The translations under genes and the position numbers were made by a program. The notes below the pieces were generated by a model, which worked only from the letters and a program-made list of their open reading frames with translations, did no database searches and was not told the DNA's origin. 64,000 nucleotides of DNA from Desulfopila inferna (GTDB taxonomy: Bacteria > Desulfobacterota > Desulfobulbia > Desulfobulbales > Desulfocapsaceae): assembly GCF_016919005.1 (NCBI RefSeq), contig NZ_JAFFQE010000004.1:62001-126000 (forward strand). Reading direction: 5' to 3'. Shown here one piece after another: positions 43,117-53,239 of this stretch; the first letter of the stretch is position 1; the number at the start of each line of letters is the position of its first letter.

Positions 43117-46100
43117 TTATCGGCTATCAAGGAGCTGCTCGATTCCATGCAGCGGTATGTGTATCCATTCGGGCCGGTTATTCATCTCATAGCCGAGTTC
43201 GTAGATGGCTTTTTCCAGAAGATAGGCATCGAGAAGAACCTGTATTTCCGCTGACGTTTCGGGCAGAAATCTGGAATCGGCACTATGATTCAGATAGGTG
43301 TACAGGTATTCCGCACTAACCCACATGCGCCATTCTTCGGCCCATGCCTCCATCTTCTCTCTGTCGTCTTCATGAAAAGAGCCCCGTCCTTCCTCGTCCC
43401 GCAGGGCGCTGTAGATCGCATAATGAAAGGAGCGCAGCATTCCGGCGACATCCCGTAGCGGCGAGCGCTTGATGCGGCGTTCACTGACCGGACGTGCCGG
43501 TTCTCCCTCGAAATCGATGATCACAAAATCATTACCGGTGTGGAGAACCTGACCAAGATGAAAGTCTCCATGGCAGCGCAATCGTTTGGCGCTGATTTTC
43601 CGGTCGGTCAATAACCGGAAACGGGCAATGATATCCCCCTGGCGCTCCAAAAAACTCTCTCCCATTTTTCGGACATCCTGAGGCATCCGCCGCAACTGCT
43701 TCTTGAACTGTGAAAGCACTTGATTGGCCTGGGAACTCATGGACTGGAAAAGAGAGCGTTGGTAAAGCTTGGAAAACGATTCCGGGGAAAACAGCGGATC
43801 GATGTTTTCCGAGGCCAGGGCCTGATGCATCTCGGCAGTGCGCATAGCCAGCAGTCGGGTCGACTCCAGGTAAAACCCGATCCGTTTCCCACTTTCAGGA
43901 GGAATGGCAACATGACCCAGCTCCAGCAGGGTTTCCTGCCGGGGTGGGGGTGGCTGTTCATCCTGAATTTCCAGGATTTGTTCGAAATAGCTGTAGAGGC
44001 TGTTCAGGGTATATTGCCAGGCGTCTCCCTGGTTGGGTATGAAGGTCTGCAGAATGGCCACGGTGTTGGGTTCCTCGCCTTTGCCGCCATATTCAAGATA
44101 GCCGTTTACCGGCGGCAGATTGGGAAATCTCTTGCGGGTCAGGAAGCGGCCGATTTCAAGGTCGGGGTTGATACCATCCTGAAGACGTCTGAAAAGCTTG
44201 AGGATGAAACTATGGCCGTATATAATCGAGGTATTGCTCTGTTCCGCTTTGACCACCGTGGTTTCTAAAGGTGCTTCCAGTTTATTGTAGATGCTTTTCA
44301 TACCATGAGTCGGGGTGGCGCTCAACCGCCCGTACTTGCCCTTGATTCCCTGGCGGGTGGCAATCATGTTGAGCAGGGCGGTACAGAATTCGGGCTGTAA
44401 AAGTCCATCGACAATAAAGCCCTCCTCGCCGCTGGAACGTATCTTGACCCTGGCCACCATCATCCGCGATAGTTCTTCGATAGTGTCCCCGGCTTTATCT
44501 GCAGCCTGATAGGTTAGCGGCAGAATATAGGATTCTCCGGTACCGTCCATGTACTGCAGGTCGATGAAAAGGATTATCCCTACCAGGGTCCTGTCCCGCA
44601 GCGGCAGTATTTCCCTGACAGCCGAGTTTTTGATGCGCCGGCTTTTGGCTCCGAACCACCTTTGTTTCCTGATATACGCCGGGATGAGTTTTTCAAATCG
44701 TGCAGGCAGACGGCCCTCGAAGATCTCATGCCAACTCTTCTCAACCTGAAACAGCCCAAGCCGCTCAGGAGAAGGTACCTTTTCATCTTGCTTAGCCTCT
44801 TCGGATTCCAGGTTGAACCAGTAAAAGGCATGAGGGCTGAGGGTAAGAAAATACTGTTCCTCGCTGATTTTGGGAAAATTGGTATTGCCGAAGATTTCCA
44901 CGGGTATCATCCCCGCATATTCTGAGAGGTCGAGTTCGACGAACTGGACGAAGCGGGAAAGATTGATTACCACCAGAATGCGCTGCTCCTGATATTGACG
45001 GATAAAGACCAGGATCTTGGTATTGTCCGGCTCCAGGAATTTCAGGTTGCCGCGACTGAAGGCCGGGATGCGGCTGCGCAGGGTGAGCAGTCTTCTGATC
45101 CACCAGAACAGGGAGTGGCGATTCTTCTTCTGCGACTCGACATTGACCACTTCATAGTGGTATTCCGGGTCAAGGATGACCGGCAGGTAAAGCTGCTGGG
45201 GATTGGTCCGGGAAAAACCGGCATTGCGGTCGGAACTCCACTGCATCGGAGTGCGAACGCCGTTGCGGTCCCCCAGATAGATATTATCCCCCATGCCGAT
45301 TTCATCGCCGTAATAGATGATCGGGGTGCCAGGGAGAGAAAAGAGCAGTCCGTTCATCAATTCGATACGGCGGCGATGGTTACCCACCAGCGGGGCGAGG
45401 CGGCGGCGAATGCCCAGGTTTACCCGCATCCGCGGATCCTGGGCATAGGCGCGGTACATATAGTCGCGTTCTTCGTCGGTGACCATCTCCAGGGTCAATT
45501 CGTCATGATTACGCAGGAAGATGGCCCATTGGCAGGTCTCCGGGATGTCCGGGGTCTGGCTGAGAATTTCGATTATGGGAAAACTGTTTTCCATATGCAG
45601 CGCCATGTAGAGTCTGGGCATCAGCGGAAAATGAAAGGACATGTGGCATTCATCGCCATCGCCGAAATATTCCACCGCATCCTCGGACCATTGGTTGGCT
45701 TCCGCCAGAAACATGCGGCCCTCATATTTTTCATCCATGCGGGCTCGCAGCTTCTTGAGAAAAGCGTGGGTTTCCGGCAGGTTTTCACAGTTGGTGCCTT
45801 CACGCTGATAGAGGTAGGGAATGGCATCCAGCCGCATGCCATCCACCCCCATATCCATCCAGAAGTCAAGGGCCTGGAAAATTGCTTTATGGACCCTGGG
45901 ATTGTCGTAATTTAGATCCGGCTGATGAGAATAAAAGCGATGCCAGAAGTAGGCCTGAGCCACTTCATCCCAGGTCCAGTTGCTGGACTCGAAATCCTGA
46001 AAGATGATGCGGGCATCGGTGTATTTTTTATAGGTATCGCTCCAGACGTAGAAGTCCCGGTAGATGCTGCCGGGTTTGGCCCGGCGGGCCCGCTGAAACC

Positions 46101-46452
46101 AGGGATGTTGATCGGAGGTATGATTTATTACCAGTTCGGTAATGACCCGCATGTTGCGGCGGTGTGCCTCCCGCAGGAAGGCTCTAAAATCGGCGAGGGT
46201 GCCGTAGCTGGGATGGATTCCCTTGAAATCTGAAATATCGTAGCCGTCGTCCCTGAATGGAGAGGGGTAAAAGGGCAGGAGCCAGAGGGTGTTGACCCCG
46301 AGTTCCTGCAGGTATCCCAGTTTCTCCTTGAGTCCGCGGAAGTCACCGATACCATCGCCGTTGCTGTCGTGAAAAGCCTTGATGTGCAGCTGATAGATGA
46401 TCGCGTCTTTATACCAGAGCGGTTCTTTGTGCAGATTGGTGGTGTGTCGCAT
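43117..46452 (-). CDS. treS: Trehalose synthase / maltokinase fusion (TreS-Mak)
   Basis: An 1111-residue fusion. Residues 1 to about 555 are GH13 trehalose synthase ([18 protein letters not shown], nucleophile Asp209 in [10 protein letters not shown], acid Glu251 in [21 protein letters not shown]), which interconverts trehalose and maltose. Residues about 585-1111 are maltokinase ([16 protein letters not shown], then the kinase loop [12 protein letters not shown] and [11 protein letters not shown]), which phosphorylates maltose to maltose-1-phosphate with ATP. Channelling maltose to GlgE is the expected benefit. The ATG at 46450-46452 has GAGG five bases upstream and lies 8 bp after the glgE stop. 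Confidence 0.95.
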   Translation of the reverse strand: MRHTTNLHKEPLWYKDAIIYQLHIKAFHDSNGDGIGDFRGLKEKLGYLQELGVNTLWLLPFYPSPFRDDGYDISDFKGIHPSYGTLADFRAFLREAHRRNMRVITELVINHTSDQHPWFQRARRAKPGSIYRDFYVWSDTYKKYTDARIIFQDFESSNWTWDEVAQAYFWHRFYSHQPDLNYDNPRVHKAIFQALDFWMDMGVDGMRLDAIPYLYQREGTNCENLPETHAFLKKLRARMDEKYEGRMFLAEANQWSEDAVEYFGDGDECHMSFHFPLMPRLYMALHMENSFPIIEILSQTPDIPETCQWAIFLRNHDELTLEMVTDEERDYMYRAYAQDPRMRVNLGIRRRLAPLVGNHRRRIELMNGLLFSLPGTPIIYYGDEIGMGDNIYLGDRNGVRTPMQWSSDRNAGFSRTNPQQLYLPVILDPEYHYEVVNVESQKKNRHSLFWWIRRLLTLRSRIPAFSRGNLKFLEPDNTKILVFIRQYQEQRILVVINLSRFVQFVELDLSEYAGMIPVEIFGNTNFPKISEEQYFLTLSPHAFYWFNLESEEAKQDEKVPSPERLGLFQVEKSWHEIFEGRLPARFEKLIPAYIRKQRWFGAKSRRIKNSAVREILPLRDRTLVGIILFIDLQYMDGTGESYILPLTYQAADKAGDTIEELSRMMVARVKIRSSGEEGFIVDGLLQPEFCTALLNMIATRQGIKGKYGRLSATPTHGMKSIYNKLEAPLETTVVKAEQSNTSIIYGHSFILKLFRRLQDGINPDLEIGRFLTRKRFPNLPPVNGYLEYGGKGEEPNTVAILQTFIPNQGDAWQYTLNSLYSYFEQILEIQDEQPPPPRQETLLELGHVAIPPESGKRIGFYLESTRLLAMRTAEMHQALASENIDPLFSPESFSKLYQRSLFQSMSSQANQVLSQFKKQLRRMPQDVRKMGESFLERQGDIIARFRLLTDRKISAKRLRCHGDFHLGQVLHTGNDFVIIDFEGEPARPVSERRIKRSPLRDVAGMLRSFHYAIYSALRDEEGRGSFHEDDREKMEAWAEEWRMWVSAEYLYTYLNHSADSRFLPETSAEIQVLLDAYLLEKAIYELGYEMNNRPEWIHIPLHGIEQLLDSR

Positions 46453-46460
46453 TGTCGCCT

Positions 46461-48449
46461 CTACATAAAATAATCGAAGTCGTTCTCGGAGCGTATCCGC
46501 CGGCGCAGGCGAAAAATCTGAACAGGAAGTGTCTGTGGATTGAGCTCCAGATAATTGGCGCCGGCATGCCACAGATAACGGGAGTCACTGACGAGTTCGT
46601 GCATCTGAAAGGTTTGGTCCGTGTTCACCCCCATTTCCTCGAAAGGCAGATAGAGCCAGGTGGAATGGGTATGATGGGGCTCGAGATTGGCCGCCACTAA
46701 AATGATGTTGGAATAGTCATCCGTCCATTTGCTGTAGCAGATGATCTCCTCGCGATCCACCGGGTGAAACATCAGGTTGCGGGTCTGCTGCAGTGCAGGA
46801 TTGTCACGGCGGATCCGGTTAACCCGGGAGATCAAAGGCTTGAGGCTGTGGGGTTGGTCGATGTTCCAGTGATGAATCTCATACTTCTCGGAGTCGTTGT
46901 ATTCTTCACTGAAGGGTTCCCTGGCTTCATTGACCTGGAGTTCGAATGGTGGGCCGTAGATGCCGTAATTGGAAGACAGAGTAGCCGCCAGCATCAGCCT
47001 GACCGCGAAGGCTGGGCGTCCACCGATCTGTAAATATTCCGGGAGAATATCCGGGGTATTGGGCCAAAGGTTGGGCCAGAAAAATTCCGCGGCATCCGTT
47101 TGAGTCAGTTCCTGGAAGTATTGCTCAATCTCCCATTTCATGTTGCGCCAGGTAAAGTAGGTGTATGACTGGGTGAAGCCTCCCTTGGCCAGGCGGTACA
47201 TGGTTTTCGGACGGGTGAAGGCTTCGGCCAGAAAAAGCACCTCCGGATGTTCCGTCTTGATTTCGGCGATCACCCACTCCCAGAAATGCAGGGGTTTGGT
47301 ATGCGGATTGTCTACCCGAAAGATACGGACTCCCTGGTCGATCCAGTACTGAAAAATACTGAGGAGTTCATTCGCCAGCTCCTCTGCATATTTCGATTCA
47401 AACTCGAAAGGGTAGATATCCTGGTATTTTTTCGGAGGATTCTCGGCATACTGCACCGTGCCGTCAGGCCGCCACTGAAACCACTCGGGGTGCTCCCTGA
47501 CGTAAGGGTGGTCGGGACTGCATTGAAAGGCAATGTCGAGGGCGATGTCTATTCCATGATTCCGTGCTTCATGCAGCAGCCGGTGAAAATCCTCAAGGCT
47601 GCCGAGCTGGGGATGGATTGATTTATGCCCGCCTTCTTCGGCGCCTATGGCCCAGGGGCTGCCGGGAGCATTCTCCTCCGGGCTGATGGTGTTGTTTTTC
47701 CCTTTCCGAAAGGTATGACCGATGGGGTGGATTGGGGGCAGGTAGAGCACATCGAAGCCCATCTGGGCAATGTAGGGCAGCCGCTTGATACAGTCGTTGA
47801 AGGTGCCGTGGGTGCCGGGTTCTTCTGAGCAGGAGCGGGGGAACATCTCATACCAGGTGCTGAACCGGGCTCTGGCCGGCTCAATACGAACTTCGAGGAT
47901 GTTCCGGTATCGTGTCAGATAGGTACGGTTCGGGTTGAGCGTCATCAGATAGGACAGCTCCTGGTCCACAACCCGAACACGGTCGACCGCAGAAATTCCC
48001 TCGTCCTGCAGGGTCGCCGCCTTCTGCCTGAGGCGCTCGGCGTCATCGTGGGCCGCCAGCTCGGCCGATTTGAGGATGATATCCGCACCCTCAAGCAATT
48101 CCACCGCAACGTCCAGGTCGTTGTCGTATTTTATCATCATCTGGCTTTGCCAGGTGCGGTATCTGTCGATCCAGGCCTGGACGGTGAATTCATAGATGCC
48201 AAGTTCGTCGGCTTTGAAGGAAGCCTGCCAGATATCGTTGATGACAAACTCCATGGGTAGCGTCCGCCAGGTATCTTCTCCTGCTCTGCGATAGAGCAGA
48301 ATCGCGGCCAGTTTGTCATGGCCGTCGGCGAAAATATCGGCTTCTATGCGGACGGCTTCGTCCGCCGCCCTTCTGGCAGGAAATCGTCCGCCGTCGATCT
48401 CCGGCCTCAGCTTGTCAATGATGACTCTTTGTCTTATATCTTTTTTCAT
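46461..48449 (-). CDS. glgE: Maltosyltransferase GlgE (alpha-1,4-glucan:maltose-1-phosphate maltosyltransferase)
   Basis: A 662-residue GH13_3 enzyme that adds maltosyl units from maltose-1-phosphate to alpha-1,4-glucan. The N-terminal helical and beta modules ([26 protein letters not shown]) precede the barrel with [18 protein letters not shown], the nucleophile Asp380 in [10 protein letters not shown] and acid Glu409 in [18 protein letters not shown] also fits. The ATG at 48447-48449 (MKKDIRQR) is chosen; a TTG three codons earlier has better spacing from AGAGG. First gene of the glgE-treS::mak-glgB-glgM operon. Confidence 0.95.
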   Translation of the reverse strand: MKKDIRQRVIIDKLRPEIDGGRFPARRAADEAVRIEADIFADGHDKLAAILLYRRAGEDTWRTLPMEFVINDIWQASFKADELGIYEFTVQAWIDRYRTWQSQMMIKYDNDLDVAVELLEGADIILKSAELAAHDDAERLRQKAATLQDEGISAVDRVRVVDQELSYLMTLNPNRTYLTRYRNILEVRIEPARARFSTWYEMFPRSCSEEPGTHGTFNDCIKRLPYIAQMGFDVLYLPPIHPIGHTFRKGKNNTISPEENAPGSPWAIGAEEGGHKSIHPQLGSLEDFHRLLHEARNHGIDIALDIAFQCSPDHPYVREHPEWFQWRPDGTVQYAENPPKKYQDIYPFEFESKYAEELANELLSIFQYWIDQGVRIFRVDNPHTKPLHFWEWVIAEIKTEHPEVLFLAEAFTRPKTMYRLAKGGFTQSYTYFTWRNMKWEIEQYFQELTQTDAAEFFWPNLWPNTPDILPEYLQIGGRPAFAVRLMLAATLSSNYGIYGPPFELQVNEAREPFSEEYNDSEKYEIHHWNIDQPHSLKPLISRVNRIRRDNPALQQTRNLMFHPVDREEIICYSKWTDDYSNIILVAANLEPHHTHSTWLYLPFEEMGVNTDQTFQMHELVSDSRYLWHAGANYLELNPQTLPVQIFRLRRRIRSENDFDYFM

Positions 48450-48687
48450 ATCGGCCAACCTATTACCTCTATCTGATTTTTTTTTAAGGCAAAGTAATGG
48501 AAGAATGCTGCGTGAAAAAACGATACTGTCTCTGGTTTTCTTCTGTTTTGAAAATTGTCCTGATTGAGAACGGTTCAGTGCCATGTGGCAGTCTGCAGAG
48601 AATATGATTCCACTGAAAAATTAATACACTTCATCTTTATTCTAGGAATTACCGGGGATATGTCAATTTTAAATTCAGGAGAAGGCT

Positions 48688-51057
48688 GTGTTGCCCAATA
48701 AACACTTTCACCCCCTTAATTTCAGATTTGCAGAGCGATATAAAAACCGCACAATACAGATCGGCCATCGGAATTATCCGGTTGAAGTTGGTTCGACCGC
48801 GGAGCACATCCATCATATCGCTATCAGCTCTCAGACCGGGCCGCTGAAGGATGTGCGCGCTGAAAGGCCTGCCCGGCTGCCGGATGCTGTTGGCGAAGGG
48901 AGTTCCAGCCTCGAGATAACCTCCGTTGGCGGTATGCGGCTGCTTTCTCCTGCGGGAGATGTTCTGTTGGAAGGGTGCCGGCGCAGCTGGTTCGGAGTAT
49001 GCGGACACGCCTGGCTTTTTCAGTTCCGGCGTGAAGCCGACATGAGCTTTTATGGGCTTGGAGAGAAGCAGGCCCCTTTCGAGCGTTCCAATCGAACCTA
49101 TCGCTTCTATAATGTAGATGTCTGGGCGGATCACCACATCGAGCAGGTCAGAAACGGCGATTACGATCCGGACTACATCTCTATCCCCTATCTTATCATC
49201 AAGCGCGGCAACATTTTTATCGGGTTGTTGTCGGACAACCCTTATCCGGGGGTGATTTCCATTTCAGGCGAAGCTCAGGTGGCAGAGCAACTGCAGATAC
49301 GACTCGATTATCCCGCCGCTGTGGTTATAGGTGCGGAAAACGGCCTTCCCTCGCTTTATTGTATTCTCGGACCCTCTCTGGCCGAACTCACCTGTAAACT
49401 GCAGATGCTGGTTGGTACCACGCCGCTGCCTCCTCTTTGGTCTCTCGGCTATCATCAGAGCCGCTGGGGCTATAGTGGGGATGCAGACCTCTTTGATCTC
49501 GCGGAACATTTTGAAAATCATAAATTCCCGGTGGACGGTCTCTGGCTGGATATCGATTATATGGACGAATTCCGCGTTTTCACCTTCAACAGGAAACATC
49601 TGCCCCACCCGGCTGAGACGGTCAGAGCCCTGAAAGAGAGAGGATATAGAGTCGTGCCTATCCTCGATCCCGGAGTGAAGCGCGAGGACGGTTATCCTGT
49701 TTTCACCGGCGGCAAAGAAGGCGGAATGTTCTGCCTCACCGAATCGGGCAAGATTTTCGTTGGCCTGGTCTGGCCGGGTTTCTCGGTCTTCCCGGATTTC
49801 AGCCTGGCGGAAGTCCGGCAGTGGTGGGCTGATCTGTGTCGGAAATTCTTCGAGTATGGTTTTGAAGGTGCCTGGATAGATATGAATGATCCATCCACCG
49901 GCCCCATAGATCCCTCATCCATGCGCTTTGAGTATGGCCATACCGAGCATGTGGCCTATCGCAATCAGTACGGCCTACTGATGGCCAGGGCCACCCGGGA
50001 CGGTCTGCTGGCCGCGCGTCCTTATCAGAGGCCTTTCCTTTTGTCCCGTTCCGGCAGCACCGGTTCTCAGAAATATGCCGCTCACTGGACCGGGGATAAC
50101 TTTTCGAACTACCACCATCTGCAGCGCTCCATCGGCAAATCTCTAAATCTGGCCCTGTCCGGGGTTCCTTTCAATGGGGCCGATGTCGGCGGTTTCGGGG
50201 ATGATTGCGGAGAAGAGCTTCTTGTAGACTGGATAAAAACAGCATTTCTCTTTCCCTTCTTCCGCAATCACACCATGCGGGGAAGCCGCCCCCAGGAGCC
50301 CTGGGTGTATTCATCTGCAGCCTTGTCAATCATCCGCCGCTTTGTCCGTCTACGCTACAGCCTGATGCCATATCTCTACAATCTGTTCATGGATCAGGAG
50401 GAGAAAGGAGAGGCTGTCCTGCGCCCGCTGTTCTATGATTTTGCCGATACTGCATCACTGCCTCTTGGCCATATCGACGACCAGTTCATGGTGGGCCCCG
50501 CCATCATGCAGGCTCCCTTTGTTGAAGAAAACCGGCAGGAGCGGGAGCTGGTATTGCCGTCGGGGCACTGGCTCGATGGAGAAAGCGGGCAGTGGCTCAG
50601 GGGAAAGCGGCAGGTCAGGGCGATTAAAAAACCCTGGAGCACTCCTCTGTTTTTCCGGGAAGGAGGCCTGATTCCCTTTCAACCAGGAAAAAGAGAGAAC
50701 AATAGCCATAATTTAAATGATATAGGTATGTTTTGCTGCCTGTCCCCAAAGTATGAGGGCACAAGCCGCTATCTCTATCGGAGCGACGACGGCATCAGTT
50801 TCGATTACCTCAAGGGCAGGCGCAGCACCGTGGAGGTGATGGCCTGGATCGAGGGGGATGACCTTCATCTGAAGCTCAATCCTCTGAGCCACGGATACGG
50901 TGAAGTGATCATCACCCCTTTCACCATTCACCCTTTTGCCGCGGTGATAATGGAAAATGAATCGGGCAGGCAATCGCTGCAGTTCGAGGAGCTAAGGGTG
51001 CGGTTAACTGGAAATAGCCTGACCTGGTATCGCTGGAATATTGCGGGACTGGAATAA
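48688..51057 (+). CDS. GH31 alpha-glucosidase-type glycoside hydrolase
   Basis: A 789-residue GH31 enzyme. The N-terminal beta domain contains FYGLGEKQAPFERSNRTYRF; the barrel has LWSLGYHQSRWGYSG, DGLWLDIDYMDEFRVF and the nucleophile Asp398 in AWIDMNDPST; the acid-base region is AHWTGDNFSNYHHLQ and GVPFNGADVGGF. It should release glucose from alpha-glucans or oligosaccharides; there is no signal peptide, so it is intracellular. GTG start with AGGAG six bases upstream. It is divergent from glgE and likely works on the same glucan pool. Confidence 0.92.
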   Translation: MLPNKHFHPLNFRFAERYKNRTIQIGHRNYPVEVGSTAEHIHHIAISSQTGPLKDVRAERPARLPDAVGEGSSSLEITSVGGMRLLSPAGDVLLEGCRRSWFGVCGHAWLFQFRREADMSFYGLGEKQAPFERSNRTYRFYNVDVWADHHIEQVRNGDYDPDYISIPYLIIKRGNIFIGLLSDNPYPGVISISGEAQVAEQLQIRLDYPAAVVIGAENGLPSLYCILGPSLAELTCKLQMLVGTTPLPPLWSLGYHQSRWGYSGDADLFDLAEHFENHKFPVDGLWLDIDYMDEFRVFTFNRKHLPHPAETVRALKERGYRVVPILDPGVKREDGYPVFTGGKEGGMFCLTESGKIFVGLVWPGFSVFPDFSLAEVRQWWADLCRKFFEYGFEGAWIDMNDPSTGPIDPSSMRFEYGHTEHVAYRNQYGLLMARATRDGLLAARPYQRPFLLSRSGSTGSQKYAAHWTGDNFSNYHHLQRSIGKSLNLALSGVPFNGADVGGFGDDCGEELLVDWIKTAFLFPFFRNHTMRGSRPQEPWVYSSAALSIIRRFVRLRYSLMPYLYNLFMDQEEKGEAVLRPLFYDFADTASLPLGHIDDQFMVGPAIMQAPFVEENRQERELVLPSGHWLDGESGQWLRGKRQVRAIKKPWSTPLFFREGGLIPFQPGKRENNSHNLNDIGMFCCLSPKYEGTSRYLYRSDDGISFDYLKGRRSTVEVMAWIEGDDLHLKLNPLSHGYGEVIITPFTIHPFAAVIMENESGRQSLQFEELRVRLTGNSLTWYRWNIAGLE

Positions 51058-51259
51058 CTGACAGAGTGGGCTTCTGGGTTTTTTGTTCTAAAATCTTTCC
51101 GTTTTCCTGTTTTTTATGACAGACTTATAGAAGTAAGGAATTCCACTCAATGGAGCCAATGCGGATTTCTAAAATTAGCCAGGTTGAGCTGAACAAGAAC
51201 TTCAGACAGACAAAGCCACGAAAACAATCAGTGAGTACTAACATCAGGAGAGAGTAATC

Positions 51260-51532
51260 ATGCAGCATTTTTACCTGCTCATGGCATTTTTTTTGTTTCT
51301 CAACATCCTGGCCGGTCTGTTGCGTGTCGTTATTGGCCCTACCAGAGCCGACCGCATGCTTGCCGCTCAGCTCTTCAGCACCACCGGGTCAGCCATCTGT
51401 CTGCTAATAGCCGAAGCTCTGCAGATGGAAGGTGTCAGGGATACCGCCCTGGTTTTCGTCATTCTGTCGATTATGGCTGTTCTCGCTTTTGTACGGCGGC
51501 TTTCACCGAAAAACACCAGCGAGGGATCATGA
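51260..51532 (+). CDS. mrpF: Mrp-type cation/proton antiporter subunit F
   Basis: A 90-residue three-helix membrane protein with the MrpF/MnhF pattern: GLLRVVIGPTRADRMLAAQL after the first helix and DTALVFVILSIMAVLAFVR at the end. It opens an eight-gene antiporter operon and overlaps the next gene by 4 bp. The ATG is preceded by AGGAGAGAG. Confidence 0.9.
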   Translation: MQHFYLLMAFFLFLNILAGLLRVVIGPTRADRMLAAQLFSTTGSAICLLIAEALQMEGVRDTALVFVILSIMAVLAFVRRLSPKNTSEGS

Positions 51533-51831
51533 CCATCTGGGATATATTTTCTCTATTATCCTGTCTGGCAGGCGGATTCTTTTTTCTGGCCGGGACCGTG
51601 GGCATGCTCCGCTTTCCCGATGCCATGAGCCGTCTGCACGCCCTTACTAAAGCTGATAATCTGGGACTCGGATTCATTGTCCTGGGGCTTTCCCTGAGAT
51701 CGCTGGTGCTGCCGGTCATCATCAAACTGCTGCTTATCTGGTTTACGGTCATGCTGGCAAGTTCCACGGCCTGCTATCTGGTGGGCAATTCCATTCTCGA
51801 GGAAGAGCGGAAAAACGGCAGGGAAAGATAA
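51529..51831 (+). CDS. mrpG: Mrp-type cation/proton antiporter subunit G
   Basis: A 100-residue three-helix protein matching MrpG/MnhG: FFFLAGTVGMLRFPDAMSRLHALTKADNLGLG. Its start overlaps the mrpF stop (ATGA), indicating translational coupling. It needs the other Mrp subunits to act and lies in the inner membrane. Confidence 0.92.
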   Translation: MTIWDIFSLLSCLAGGFFFLAGTVGMLRFPDAMSRLHALTKADNLGLGFIVLGLSLRSLVLPVIIKLLLIWFTVMLASSTACYLVGNSILEEERKNGRER

Positions 51832-51868
51832 ATCAGGCTGGAAACCTTCACCCCTAAAGGAGGACAAT

Positions 51869-52858
51869 ATGAGTGGTACAGGTCTCCTGCTCGATCTGGC
51901 ACTGTGTGCCGCCCTGGTTTTCACGAGTTGGCGGGTTCTGCACTCCTCCGATCATTTTCAGGCAGTAGTCCTCTTCATCATCTTCGGTTTGATTCTGGCG
52001 TTGACCTGGGTCAGGCTGGATGCTCCCGATATTGCCATTGCAGAGGCGGCCGTTGGCGCCGGGCTCGCGGGTGTCATGCTTCTCGACACTTTGAGAATGA
52101 TGAAATCCACAGCTGCAGAAAAAGCAGCAGAAGAAGACAGCTGGCAGGATGTGGCCGATCTCCCCTGGTACCACCAGGTCCTTTCCTTCGGAGCAGTCCT
52201 GCTGTTGTTATCCCTGCTCATAAGTACGGTGCTGGAACTCCCGCGGACAGAAGGAGGCCTGGCGGATCTGGTAAACGCCAAGCTGCAAGTAAGCGGCACC
52301 AAGCATCCGGTTACAGCCGTTCTCCTGAATTTCCGGGGATACGACACCTGGATGGAGCTCGGAATCCTTCTGGTAGCCATCCTGGGGGTTCTCTGCATCC
52401 GAAAGTGCCCGGATCTCCGGGCTGTCGCACCTCCCGCCGCTACCAACATCATCCTCGAAAACCTTGTCATGGGAATGATGCCTCTCCTGCTCCTGGTCGC
52501 CGGATACCTGCTTTGGCGGGGAGGCTTTGCCCCGGGGGGAGCTTTTCAGGCCGGTGTGGTTCTGGGCGCAGCTGGTATTCTTTTATGGATGGTCGGGTAC
52601 CGGTCTTTGACCCTGCTGCCGGTAGGGATATGGCGGATTCTGATCATCATGGGTTTTCTGGCGTTTATCGCTATGGGCACTTCCTCCCTTCTGCGTACAG
52701 GAATCTTTCTGGCTTACGATCGACAATATGCGGGATTGCAGATTTTCCTCATGGAAAGCGCGGCCACTTTGTCCATTGGCGCAATATTGGCCGGATTGGT
52801 ACTTGCTCTCCAGCCTTTGAGGAAGGAAATTTCCTCGTCAGACAGGGATGAGGGCTGA
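51869..52858 (+). CDS. Mrp-type antiporter subunit: MrpA C-terminal domain (DUF4040) fused to MrpB
   Basis: A 329-residue protein joining two parts of a classic Mrp complex. Residues about 1-95 are the DUF4040 segment normally at the end of MrpA (VVLFIIFGLILALTWVRLDAPDIAIAEAAVGAG). Residues about 180-320 are the MnhB domain (NIILENLVMGMMPLLLLVAG, WRGGFAPGGAFQAGVVLGAAG), giving about nine to ten helices in total. AAAGGAGG precedes the ATG. The long NuoL-like portion of MrpA is supplied by separate downstream genes. Confidence 0.88.
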   Translation: MSGTGLLLDLALCAALVFTSWRVLHSSDHFQAVVLFIIFGLILALTWVRLDAPDIAIAEAAVGAGLAGVMLLDTLRMMKSTAAEKAAEEDSWQDVADLPWYHQVLSFGAVLLLLSLLISTVLELPRTEGGLADLVNAKLQVSGTKHPVTAVLLNFRGYDTWMELGILLVAILGVLCIRKCPDLRAVAPPAATNIILENLVMGMMPLLLLVAGYLLWRGGFAPGGAFQAGVVLGAAGILLWMVGYRSLTLLPVGIWRILIIMGFLAFIAMGTSSLLRTGIFLAYDRQYAGLQIFLMESAATLSIGAILAGLVLALQPLRKEISSSDRDEG

Positions 52859-52900
52859 ATTTCAAGAGGGTCTGCCTCGCACCTCGTGGAGATACGAAAT

Positions 52901-53239
52901 ATGATCGATTCTTTTCTGCTGTATGGAACGACAGCCGCAGTCCTTTTTGTCATGGGTCTGCAAAGCCTGCTCGGCCGCCGTCATCTTCTGCGCAAGATAA
53001 TGGGCTTGAATATTATGGCGACCGGAGCATTTCTTCTTTTTATATCAGTTGCATACCGAAACAGGAATGTTTTTGCCGACCCCGTTCCCCAGGCCATGGT
53101 CATCACTGGTATAGTCGTTTCCATCAGCGCCACGGGATTTGCCCTGGCTCTGGCACGCAGGATCAAGGCGAAGACCGGGCTGATTTCCCTGGGCAACAAA
53201 GAAGTATCTCAGAAACCAGTGAAGCATACGCGGCAATGA
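52901..53239 (+). CDS. mrpC: Mrp-type antiporter subunit C (NuoK-like)
   Basis: A 112-residue three-helix NuoK/MrpC homologue: LRKIMGLNIMATGAFLLFI, DPVPQAMVITGIVVSISATGFALALARR. The ATG at 52901 has GGAG upstream; a GTG at 52886 would add five residues. The gene overlaps the next by 4 bp. In Mrp it builds the membrane arm with the NuoL/M/N-type subunits. Confidence 0.92.
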   Translation: MIDSFLLYGTTAAVLFVMGLQSLLGRRHLLRKIMGLNIMATGAFLLFISVAYRNRNVFADPVPQAMVITGIVVSISATGFALALARRIKAKTGLISLGNKEVSQKPVKHTRQ

